Shown here piece after piece: positions 1 to 6,848 of a DNA stretch of 6,848 bases. Source of the stretch: Hyphomicrobiales bacterium (GTDB taxonomy: Bacteria; Pseudomonadota; Alphaproteobacteria; Rhizobiales; Afifellaceae); contig JACCSN010000488.1 of the NCBI GenBank assembly GCA_013812985.1, positions 1 to 6,848 of the forward strand. The letters run 5' to 3'. Under the pieces are notes generated by a model that ran no database searches, was not told where the DNA came from, and saw nothing but the letters and a program-made list of their open reading frames with translations. The translations under genes were made by a program, and so were the position numbers. The stretch's first letter is position 1; every line of letters starts with the position of its first letter.

Positions 1-772
1 AGTACGAGTGGTCGTAGCCCGGCTGCATGCGCAGTGTGAGCGTGATGCCGGCCGCCTCGCATGCATCGCGCAGAAGCTCGGGGCGCAGCTGTTGCTGCAG
101 GAATGAATCGGCTTCGCCCTGGTCGACAAGGAACTCAGGAAACCTTGCGCCATCTTCGATCAAGGCGACCGCATCGTGAAGTCGCCATACGGCCTGGTCA
201 TCACCCAGATAGGCGTCAAACGCCTTCTCGCCCCAGGGCACGCGAGATGGCGCCACAATGGGTGCAAAAGCAGAGCAAGACCGGTAAAGGGCGGGCCTCT
301 TGAGCGCGAGCGTCAGCGCCCCGTGCCCGCCCATCGAATGGCCGAAGATGCCCTGCCGGTCCATGTCGGCCGGGAAATGCTCGCCGACAAGCTCGGGTAA
401 TTCCCGTGAGAGATAAGTCTCCATGCGGAAGTGCGGCGACCAGGGTTCGCGAACGGCATCCACATAGAAGCCCGCTCCCTGCCCAAGATCGTAGGCTGAA
501 TCATCGGCCACACCGGGACCGCGCGGGCTGGTGTCCGGACAGACGACGATCACGCCGCGCTCGGCCGCAGCGCGGCGGTATTCGCCTTTCTCCATGACGT
601 TGGCATGGGTGCAGGTCAGGCCGGACAGGTACCAAAGGACGGGGCAGGCGTCGGAGTTCGCCTGCGGCGGCAGGAAGACCGCTACAGTCATGTCCGTGCC
701 CGTCGTATGGGATGCGTGGCGACACACCTTTTGAATACCGCCATGAGCGGCGTATTCGGCGACGGTCTCCAT
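1..772 (-). CDS. fghA: S-formylglutathione hydrolase (C-terminus cut by window edge)
   Basis: Serine hydrolase that splits S-formylglutathione into formate and glutathione, the second step of cytoplasmic glutathione-dependent formaldehyde oxidation. I translated the minus strand directly: 257 codons are visible, beginning METVAEYAAHGG. The esterase D-like alpha/beta hydrolase pattern is clear: LSGLTCTHANVMEKGEYRRAA (residues 49-69) contains the conserved cysteine and oxyanion region, GHSMGGHG holds the nucleophile Ser146, GEAD supplies Asp222, and PGYDHSY supplies His255. Family members are usually about 278-280 aa, so only some 20 residues lie beyond the edge. The start is the only sensible ATG: the next upstream ATG, at 791, meets a stop after five codons. 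No strong ribosome site is visible. The gene starts 20 nt after the frmA stop, so the two are almost certainly co-transcribed and catalyse successive reactions. Confidence 0.96.
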   Translation of the reverse strand, partial: METVAEYAAHGGIQKVCRHASHTTGTDMTVAVFLPPQANSDACPVLWYLSGLTCTHANVMEKGEYRRAAAERGVIVVCPDTSPRGPGVADDSAYDLGQGAGFYVDAVREPWSPHFRMETYLSRELPELVGEHFPADMDRQGIFGHSMGGHGALTLALKRPALYRSCSAFAPIVAPSRVPWGEKAFDAYLGDDQAVWRLHDAVALIEDGARFPEFLVDQGEADSFLQQQLRPELLRDACEAAGITLTLRMQPGYDHSY

Positions 773-792
773 CGCTCAGGTCGGGCCGAGCA

Positions 793-2365
<1,573 letters not shown>

Positions 2366-2436
2366 GTGAAACAATCCCGGCGCGTAAAGGCGCGCTAAAC
2401 GCCGTCGCAAATCTGGTACGTATCGAGGCGGAATGG

Positions 2437-2458
2437 AATAGCGCCCCGCCGGGCTATT
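2437..2458 (-). repeat. Inverted repeat over the cytochrome c stop codon
   Basis: AATAGC (2437-2442) and GCTATT (2453-2458) are perfect 6-nt arms around 10 GC-rich bases, and they overlap the stop codon at 2454-2456. It could stabilise or end the cytochrome transcript and so make downstream genes less expressed. There is no T-tract, and the six-base arms could arise by chance. Confidence 0.3.
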
Positions 2459-2900
2459 GCGCCAATGCGGCACCGAGCGTGGCGAGGTAGGCGATCACGT
2501 TGGCGCGTTCGTCGTCCTTCTTGAGCCCGGGAAAGGCCATCTTCGTGCCAGGCACGTGTTTCCTTGGATCCAGGAGATAGGGATCAAGCTCCTCGATCGT
2601 CCAATGCTTCGCTCCGCGTTCTGAAAACGCTGTCATTGCAGGCGAATATTTGTAATCCGGGGCCGAGGCGACGGCACGTCCAACTACACCCCAGAGATTC
2701 GGGCCTACCTTGTTCGCGCCGCCCCGTTCGAAGGAGTGGCAAGCTGCGCATTTCTTACTGGAAGCTTGGCCCTTGACCGGGTCGGCAGACGCCACCATGG
2801 CGGCAAATCCGCCGGCGGCCGGCGCTGCCGCATCCTGAGATTCAGCCGGGATCGATCCGGCAAGCAGCAGCAGGGCGGCGATCGTAAGTCGATTGGACAT
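2454..2900 (-). CDS. Secreted class I c-type cytochrome (c2/c550-like)
   Basis: Monohaem periplasmic electron carrier of 148 aa. A signal peptide (MSNRLTIAALLLLAGSIPAES) precedes an Ala-rich spacer. The haem attachment motif CAACH is at residues 51-55, followed by GPNLWGVVGR (66-75), a common feature of mitochondrial/c2-type cytochromes. PGTKMAF supplies the likely sixth haem ligand Met121, and a C-terminal helix (ANVIAYLATL) closes the fold. The start has an AGGGAGAA ribosome site upstream. It is the first gene of a minus-strand series that continues with the small secreted protein, frmA and fghA. I infer that it accepts electrons from a periplasmic PQQ dehydrogenase or hands them to an oxidase; the sequence alone cannot show the partner. 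It is a soluble single-domain cytochrome, not a dehydrogenase fusion. Confidence 0.92.
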   Translation of the reverse strand: MSNRLTIAALLLLAGSIPAESQDAAAPAAGGFAAMVASADPVKGQASSKKCAACHSFERGGANKVGPNLWGVVGRAVASAPDYKYSPAMTAFSERGAKHWTIEELDPYLLDPRKHVPGTKMAFPGLKKDDERANVIAYLATLGAALAQ

Positions 2901-3051
2901 AGGCGTTCTCCCTAGGGTCTGTTCCTACTGATTAGGTCTTGTCGGTGTCGCGTGGAAATGTATTCGGGCCACCTTCTTGCTTCTCATCCGGAACCGACAC
3001 GCAATCTGTGCCATTGGATGTCCATAACGTTAAAACCCGGAGGATCGTTCA
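2901..3051. promoter_or_regulatory. Divergent intergenic region between cytochrome and secreted-protein genes
   Basis: These 151 nt separate two divergent genes, so promoters must face both ways. A short inverted repeat CCTA-CTGAT-TAGG lies at 2924-2936, close to the cytochrome start. The plus-strand gene has a strong GGAGG site (3039-3043), 8 nt before its ATG. I see no convincing -35/-10 pair or recognised operator; TTGTCG with TATTCG 16 nt later (from 2939) is only a weak candidate. Confidence 0.5.
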
Positions 3052-3738
3052 ATGAGAGCTTCTCTGATCGCCTCGGCAGCAGCCGCTACATTCGTTGTCG
3101 CGCTTTCCGCACCCGCATTCGCGACCTGCGAGCAGGATCTGCAGGCCATGCAGGCCGCTAATCCGGTCGAAGGCGGAGAGGGTGGGGCAACCGCATCCGC
3201 TGGGGGGACCAGTCAGACAGGCCCCGCTACGGGTACGACCACCACCTCGGGAAACGCAGGTAAGACCATCGAGACCACCGTGACTGAGGGGGCCAGCGGC
3301 ACTGAGCAGGGCGCTCCCGCAGCGCAAACGGACACCGCAGCGGCTGGAGCAGGGCAAACGGCAGCAGCAGGCGCGGCAGCGGGCAGTGCCCCTGATACGC
3401 AGGGCACGCCCGCGATGAGCGCAACCGTCGGCCAGACTGCCGCCTCGGCTCAAGACGTTCGGGCCCAGCAAGCCGGAGAGCCAACGGCCGCCGAGGCTTC
3501 GACGGGAGGCGCTGCGGGCGCGACCGGAACCCAGGGTGCGGCAACGCAAGGCGCAGCTGCTCAAACGACAGCCGGTGCGCCGGCCAATGCCGGAGCCCAG
3601 GGTGGAGCAGCGGCTCCGTCATCTGGTGCAGGCACACAGATCGCGATCCTGGCGAAGCGCGGCCAGGCCTATGCCCAGATGGGAAACGAGGCTGCGTGTC
3701 AGAACATCCTCGAGCAGGCGCGTGGGCTGACCCAGTGA
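3052..3738 (+). CDS. Secreted Ala/Gly/Thr/Gln-rich low-complexity protein with one cysteine near each end
   Basis: A 228-aa protein with a clear signal peptide (MRASLIASAAAATFVVALSA, cleavage likely after PAFA). The mature N-terminus TCEQDLQAMQAAN carries Cys26. Residues about 40-195 are low complexity, mainly Ala, Gly, Thr, Gln and Ser, probably disordered. The end, IAILAKRGQAYAQMGNEAAC then QNILEQARGL, looks like two amphipathic helices with Cys216. The only two cysteines flank the repeat-like middle and could form a disulfide. The pattern 'Ala-rich helix, G(D/N)E, Cys, helix' resembles small secreted helical proteins of unknown function common in proteobacteria, here with a long insert; that is my impression, not a search. 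The GGAGG ribosome site and codon use support a real gene. It stands alone on the plus strand between two minus-strand modules. No function is assigned. Confidence 0.85.
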   Translation: MRASLIASAAAATFVVALSAPAFATCEQDLQAMQAANPVEGGEGGATASAGGTSQTGPATGTTTTSGNAGKTIETTVTEGASGTEQGAPAAQTDTAAAGAGQTAAAGAAAGSAPDTQGTPAMSATVGQTAASAQDVRAQQAGEPTAAEASTGGAAGATGTQGAATQGAAAQTTAGAPANAGAQGGAAAPSSGAGTQIAILAKRGQAYAQMGNEAACQNILEQARGLTQ

Positions 3739-3803
3739 TCCGCCGTGCTCGATCGGCAGGCGTGCCTCTAGCAGCTCCTGTTGGGAACGGGTTGGAGTGG
3801 CGG

Positions 3804-3823
3804 GCGGGGAGTTCGGTCCCCGC
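3804..3823. terminator. GC-rich hairpin between convergent genes
   Basis: GCGGGGA (3804-3810) and TCCCCGC (3817-3823) form a perfect 7-bp stem with a 6-nt loop, 65 nt after the secreted-protein stop and 45 nt from the permease stop. The position suits a bidirectional terminator; the missing T-tract lowers confidence. Confidence 0.45.
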
Positions 3824-3838
3824 TCTCCGTCAGAGGAT

Positions 3839-3864
3839 CGGCCCGGCTCTCGAGCAGCGGGCCG
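3839..3864. terminator. Second, longer hairpin between convergent genes
   Basis: CGGCCCG (3839-3845) and CGGGCCG (3858-3864) pair perfectly. Inside, GCTC (3846-3849) and GAGC (3852-3855) can extend the stem. It ends 4 nt from the permease stop. As part of a pair with the hairpin at 3804-3823, it probably ends or stabilises transcripts of the transporter operon on the minus strand. No T-tract follows. Confidence 0.45.
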
Positions 3865-3868
3865 AGGG

Positions 3869-4675
3869 TCACGCTTCAATCGGCCTGCGGCCCACCACTT
3901 CCAGTCCACGGGACGGCTTGTAGCCCCAGATCGCCAGCGCCAAGAATAGAACCAAGCACGCAAGCACGACGCAGAGCGCCGTTGGTTCCAGCTTCGCATA
4001 AAGCGCGAAGCGGATAAGTTCGACGGCGTGTGTGAAGGGATTGGCCTGGGCGAGACGAAACACCACGAGGCTCGTCTCGCGCATTTGCCAGAGGGGATAG
4101 AGGGCCGACGAGAGAAAGAAGGCCGGGAATATGACGAAGTTCATCACACCGGCAAAGTTTTCGAGCTGGCGGACGGTGGAGGAGATGAACATGCCCACCG
4201 CGCCAAGAAGAAGACCGCTCAGAACAAGTGCCGGCAAGATATAGACATATCCCCAGATCGGAAGCTTGATGCCCAGCATCGCAGCAATGGCGAGGAACAC
4301 ATAAACTTGCAGGATTGAAACGGCCACCCCGGCCGCGAGCTTGGAGACGAGCAGAAACCCGCGAGGCAGCGGCGTCGTCAGCAGAACCCGCATGGACCCC
4401 ATCTCGCGGTCATACACCATCGACAGCGAGGACTGCATTCCGTTGAAGAGCTGGATCATCCCGATCAGTCCCGGCACGATGTAGATCTCATAGGTGATGT
4501 AGGTCTGATAGGGGGGGATGATCGAGATACCAAGCACGGCGCGGAAGCCGGCCGCGAAGACGAGGAGCCACACCAGCGGGCGCACAAGCGCGGCGAGAAA
4601 GCGCTCCCGCTGATGGATGAAGCGCAGGATCTCCCGCCAGACGATGCCGAGAAATGCACGGACATAGATGGTCAT
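3869..4675 (-). CDS. ABC-2 type transporter permease, PQQ-dependent alcohol dehydrogenase-associated
   Basis: Membrane subunit of 268 aa with about six hydrophobic segments (roughly 29-49, 66-85, 107-135, 142-165, 176-197 and 233-251). It has the ABC-2 family layout: a cytoplasmic N-terminal helix with charged IHQRERFLAALVRP, the loop YDREMGSMRVLLTTPLPR (88-105) expected to contact the ATPase, and the conserved late motif NPFTHAVELIRFALY. Its start codon overlaps the ATPase stop (ATGA, 4672-4675), implying translational coupling and a joint complex. This type occurs beside PQQ-dependent alcohol dehydrogenase genes, and annotation pipelines name it for that system. ABC-2 permeases are normally exporters. 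The substrate is not known to me. Confidence 0.92.
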   Translation of the reverse strand: MTIYVRAFLGIVWREILRFIHQRERFLAALVRPLVWLLVFAAGFRAVLGISIIPPYQTYITYEIYIVPGLIGMIQLFNGMQSSLSMVYDREMGSMRVLLTTPLPRGFLLVSKLAAGVAVSILQVYVFLAIAAMLGIKLPIWGYVYILPALVLSGLLLGAVGMFISSTVRQLENFAGVMNFVIFPAFFLSSALYPLWQMRETSLVVFRLAQANPFTHAVELIRFALYAKLEPTALCVVLACLVLFLALAIWGYKPSRGLEVVGRRPIEA

Positions 4676-5475
4676 TGCGGCGCGGCTTTGCCTGCCGTGA
4701 GACGTGTGAAGGCCGTATCCAGCGACGCGGCCCCGGAGCGGGCCACGATATCTGCCGCAACCCCGCCTTCCACCACACGGCCCTCGTGCAGAAGCACCAC
4801 GTCGTCCGTAGGGCGGATTTCGTCTATGAGATGCGTCGCCCAGAGGATGCCGATATCGCGCTCGCCGGCGAGTTCGTGGACATGCTCAACGATCGACTTG
4901 CGCGAGGGGAAGTCAAGCCCGACGGTCGGTTCATCGAGGAGAAGCAGCTGGGGGTCGTGGAGGAGCGCGCGGGCAATCTCCACGCGCCGACGATGGCCGC
5001 CGTTCAGCGTCCGCACCGCCTCTTGGGCCCGTTCGGCCATCCCGAGGCGGGTCAGCTCCCGTTCGATCCGCCGTTCGGCTTCCTTGCGGGAAAGCCCACG
5101 CAGCCGAGCGAAGTAGTGCAGGTTTTGGCGCACGGTAAGGTCGAGATCCAGGGTCGGCTGCTGGAACACGATGCCAAGCGGCGCCAGCGCGCTCGCGCCG
5201 GCGGTGCCGATATTCTGCCCGCAAATCGAAATGACGCCGCTGCGGGAGACAAGGAGGCGCGTGATCAAGGAGAACAGGGTGGTTTTGCCGGCGCCGTTCG
5301 GCCCCAGAAGCGCAGCGAAGCGGCCGCGCCCGACCGCGAAGCTGACGCCGTCAAGAACGCGGGCCGTCTTGTAGGTAAAGGAGACGTCGGCGACTGCAAG
5401 GGCCGGCGGAACGTGTGGCGCGAATCTCGGGGCTATCGCACCGGACGAGCCGATCTCCGCCGCCGGGGTCCCCAT
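4672..5475 (-). CDS. ABC transporter ATP-binding protein, PQQ-dependent alcohol dehydrogenase-associated
   Basis: Nucleotide-binding subunit that would power the ABC-2 permease encoded immediately downstream. From the chosen start it has 267 aa: Walker A GPNGAGKTT (58-66), Q-loop VFQQ (103-106), signature LNGGHRRRVEIARALL (157-172), Walker B LLLLDEPTVGLD (177-188) and switch His215 in LWATHLIDE. The signature reads LNGGH rather than the usual LSGGQ, while all catalytic positions are kept. An upstream in-frame ATG at 5559 would overlap the preceding gene by some 80 nt. I chose the ATG at 5475, 5 nt after that gene's stop; its GAGGAG is 14 nt upstream, longer than ideal, so the start is less certain than the gene. 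The stop overlaps the permease ATG. Confidence 0.93.
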   Translation of the reverse strand: MGTPAAEIGSSGAIAPRFAPHVPPALAVADVSFTYKTARVLDGVSFAVGRGRFAALLGPNGAGKTTLFSLITRLLVSRSGVISICGQNIGTAGASALAPLGIVFQQPTLDLDLTVRQNLHYFARLRGLSRKEAERRIERELTRLGMAERAQEAVRTLNGGHRRRVEIARALLHDPQLLLLDEPTVGLDFPSRKSIVEHVHELAGERDIGILWATHLIDEIRPTDDVVLLHEGRVVEGGVAADIVARSGAASLDTAFTRLTAGKAAPQ

Positions 5476-5480
5476 CCCAG

Positions 5481-5693
5481 TCAGGTCCGCTCCTCGTCGC
5501 CAGCAACCCATTCGCAGTGGAATCTTGACACCCGCCATTGCGGATGCTTGCCCGCCCAATCGGCGACCGCCGGCATGGCCTCAAACATGCATCGCTGAAG
5601 CGAGCCATGGGATTCGAAATAGAGGTGCTCATCGCGGCAGATTATCGGATCGCCTGCCATGCACACCGCAATGATGAGATCCACGATCGGCAT
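5481..5693 (-). CDS. Small 70-aa four-cysteine protein in the transporter operon
   Basis: Starts MPIVDLIIAVCMAGDPIICR and has cysteines at 11, 19, 35 and 60. The order is Cys, then DP-x-x-Cys, an acidic/aromatic stretch (DEHLYFES), a CMFEAMPAVADWAGKHP segment and a final FHCEW. This spacing suggests two disulfides or a metal site. There is a hydrophobic N-terminus but no obvious cleavable signal peptide. A GGGAG ribosome site lies about 7 nt upstream, and the ATPase starts 5 nt after the stop, so it belongs to the operon. I believe similar unnamed proteins occur in related alphaproteobacterial clusters, but I could not search. A metal- or redox-related accessory of the transporter is possible; no function can be assigned. 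Confidence 0.8.
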   Translation of the reverse strand: MPIVDLIIAVCMAGDPIICRDEHLYFESHGSLQRCMFEAMPAVADWAGKHPQWRVSRFHCEWVAGDEERT

Positions 5694-5791
5694 TTCAAGT
5701 CTCCCGTCTTAGCTGAACTCGGTCCAGCTTCGGCACTGAGAATGGCAGCTCCGAGGCAAACTTTGAATACGCCGCTTGCTCCGTCCCGCCG

Positions 5792-6298
5792 CTAACGCGC
5801 CGGTGTGTCGGCGAGGAGGCGATTTTTCAGGATCCAGTTGAGCCCGCGCTGCCAGGACTCGTCCGTGTTGGACCGGATGTCGGCGCTGTGACCCTCAACC
5901 AGCTTCCCGGTCGCCACGTCGCGAACGTAGATGTTAATGTTGAGGATCAGATTTGAGACTTTCTGCACCACGCCGGTGATCGCCAGCTCGGCCCCGATCT
6001 GGTCCGCCAGCTTACGGTCGCAGCCGCCGCAATTTTGAAGGTTGCTGGCCAGCGCGGCTTCACGGACGGGGGCGATGTCCACGACCTCGTAGCGCCCGCT
6101 TTCCGCGAGCGCTTCGCGCAGCCGATTGGTCAACAGGGCGAGACGCTGCTGCTCGCCAGGATCGGAGCCACTCATCTCGCCTTGCAGGCTCGTATCCCGA
6201 AACTCGATGTCGAAAACCGCAGTAAGGATCGGGGCCGCTTGGCCGCTGTCGAATGCCGCGAGCGTGAATGCGCTGAGAATCGCCAGGAACCGGATCAT
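5792..6298 (-). CDS. Secreted DUF3280-like protein of the PQQ-associated cluster
   Basis: A 168-aa protein from the chosen start, MIRFLAILSAFTLAAFDSGQAAP, a normal signal peptide. The mature part opens AVFDIEFRDTSLQGEMSG (27-44), then a helix rich in Leu/Arg, RYEVVDIAP, a CxxC pair (NCGGCD, Cys90 and Cys93), GAELAITGVVQKVSNLILN (102-120), INIYVRDVATGKLV, and RSNTDESWQRGLNWILKNRL. These blocks match my memory of the family annotated DUF3280, seen next to PQQ-dependent dehydrogenase-associated transporter genes; the DUF number needs checking. The strand/helix pattern resembles small periplasmic proteins with a TolB-N-like fold, an inference only. An upstream ATG at 6343 would add 15 residues; neither start has a strong ribosome site. 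It is first in a minus-strand operon with the 70-aa protein (97-nt gap), ATPase and permease. No biochemical role is known to me. Confidence 0.85.
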   Translation of the reverse strand: MIRFLAILSAFTLAAFDSGQAAPILTAVFDIEFRDTSLQGEMSGSDPGEQQRLALLTNRLREALAESGRYEVVDIAPVREAALASNLQNCGGCDRKLADQIGAELAITGVVQKVSNLILNINIYVRDVATGKLVEGHSADIRSNTDESWQRGLNWILKNRLLADTPAR

Positions 6299-6468
6299 GC
6301 AGCCAATATGGCGCGCCGGAGCGAACCGTAAAGCGCCCGGCATGCCGCGACGCGGGTCTGACCGAAGTCCTGACCTTTTTAGCCGTGACGTACCGGGGCG
6401 TCCGTCGTAGTCTTGTTGAGTGGTAGCGAAGCGGACGGATTTCCCGGTCCGCGCAGCAGAGGCGCGAT
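6299..6468. promoter_or_regulatory. Divergent intergenic region upstream of the transporter operon and the binding protein
   Basis: These 170 nt separate the minus-strand DUF3280 operon from the plus-strand substrate-binding protein, so both promoters should lie here. A split dyad is visible: CCGGG (6393-6397) with CCCGG (6443-6447), and CGTCCG (6399-6404) with CGGACG (6432-6437), nested in the same order with a 27-nt loop. It could be a leader structure or the spaced half-sites of a regulator. No clear -35/-10 boxes were found. Confidence 0.45.
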
Positions 6469-6848
6469 GTGATTAGGGGCTCTTTACCATCGGCTTTGTC
6501 AGTCAGCTTGCTCAGGCTGGTTCTGATTGTCGGGCTGATGTCCGCGAGCCTCCACGCTCTTGCACAGAATCCTCCGCCGGCGGTGGTGAGCATCGGCCAT
6601 ATCAGGCTTGCCGCGCCGCAGCGGATCGCCATTTCGCTGCCAGAGCGCCCCGCCGGGGACAATGGCGTCGCGGGCGCGCGTCTGGCAATCGACGACAACA
6701 ACACCACCGGCCGGTTCACAAATCAAAAGTTCGAGCTCGCGGACGCGGGCGTCGATGACGCATTGCAAGCGGTGGAAGCGCTCCATCGGTTCGCTGGAGA
6801 GGGAATTCGCTTCGTCGTCGCCGATCTGCCGGCGGAGATGCTCCTGGC
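6469..6848 (+). CDS. Periplasmic substrate-binding protein, PQQ-dependent alcohol dehydrogenase-associated ABC system (3' end cut)
   Basis: Open at the window end, with 126 codons visible. The start is GTG at 6469 (encoding MIRGSLPSALSVSLLRLVLI), preceded by an AGAGG site; this gives a full signal peptide ending HALA-Q. An in-frame stop at 6424-6426 bounds the reading frame upstream, and the first in-frame ATG (6538) would remove most of the hydrophobic core. The mature protein starts VVSIGHIR, then shows GVAGARLAIDDNNTTGRF, KFELADA and GEGIRFVVADLPAEML. GARLAIxDNNTTGRF and RFVVADLPA are typical of the periplasmic binding proteins annotated with the PQQ-dependent alcohol dehydrogenase system, relatives of branched-chain amino acid binding proteins. 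It diverges from the ATPase/permease operon. The ligand is unknown. Confidence 0.88.
   Translation, partial: MIRGSLPSALSVSLLRLVLIVGLMSASLHALAQNPPPAVVSIGHIRLAAPQRIAISLPERPAGDNGVAGARLAIDDNNTTGRFTNQKFELADAGVDDALQAVEALHRFAGEGIRFVVADLPAEMLL

Noticed and set aside
3049..3564. 171-codon minus-strand frame opposite the secreted low-complexity gene
   Set aside because: Its Cys/Arg/Ser/Gly-rich translation mirrors the Ala/Gly codons of the real gene, which has a signal peptide and ribosome site.
3160..3640. Possible tandem DNA repeat or CRISPR-like array in the Ala/Gly/Gln-rich gene
   Set aside because: The repetitiveness is compositional at the protein level; no regular repeat unit or spacer periodicity was found.
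4654..5598. 314-codon plus-strand frame opposite the ATPase
   Set aside because: The opposite strand carries an intact ATPase with all motifs. This frame has no domain and reflects codon bias.
5694..5791. Possible small RNA or promoter between the DUF3280-like gene and the 70-aa gene
   Set aside because: The 98 nt hold a ribosome site near the left end but no convincing promoter, stem or terminator.
6060..6719. 219-codon minus-strand frame spanning the divergent promoter region
   Set aside because: It overlaps the DUF3280-like gene in another frame and the start of the binding-protein gene on the opposite strand, both better supported.

Overview
This window reads as GC-rich alphaproteobacterial DNA, probably from a methylotroph or a PQQ-dependent alcohol oxidiser. 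That assignment rests on gene content, codon use and protein resemblance, not on any database search. The left half carries glutathione-dependent formaldehyde oxidation genes next to a c-type cytochrome. The right half carries the ABC-transporter cluster that genome annotations usually label 'PQQ-dependent alcohol dehydrogenase system'. No PQQ dehydrogenase lies inside the window; I would expect one in the flanks.

Left module, all on the minus strand, transcribed right to left: a 148-aa secreted class I cytochrome c (2454-2900), a 108-codon secreted cysteine-containing small protein broken by a one-base frameshift (2040-2365), S-(hydroxymethyl)glutathione dehydrogenase (793-1899) and S-formylglutathione hydrolase (1-772, cut by the window edge). 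The last two turn the glutathione adduct of formaldehyde into formate. The cytochrome would suit a periplasmic electron acceptor for a quinoprotein dehydrogenase that produces formaldehyde.

Middle: one plus-strand gene (3052-3738), divergent from the cytochrome, encodes a secreted Ala/Gly/Thr/Gln-rich protein. Two short helix-like ends, each with one cysteine, bracket about 155 residues of low-complexity sequence. Two GC-rich hairpins separate it from the convergent transporter operon.

Right module, minus strand: a secreted DUF3280-like protein (5792-6298), a 70-aa four-cysteine protein (5481-5693), an ABC ATPase (4672-5475) and an ABC-2 type permease (3869-4675). The ATPase and permease overlap by ATGA. 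Divergent on the plus strand from 6469, with a GTG start, is the matching periplasmic substrate-binding protein, which runs off the right edge.

The most interesting points are the unassigned function of the transporter cluster (an ABC-2 permease beside a periplasmic binding protein), three small secreted or cysteine-bearing proteins without assigned roles, and the single-base frameshift. No RNA genes, CRISPR arrays, insertion sequences or integrase/att structures were seen. No gene-free stretch exceeds 300 bases; the longest is 6299-6468.
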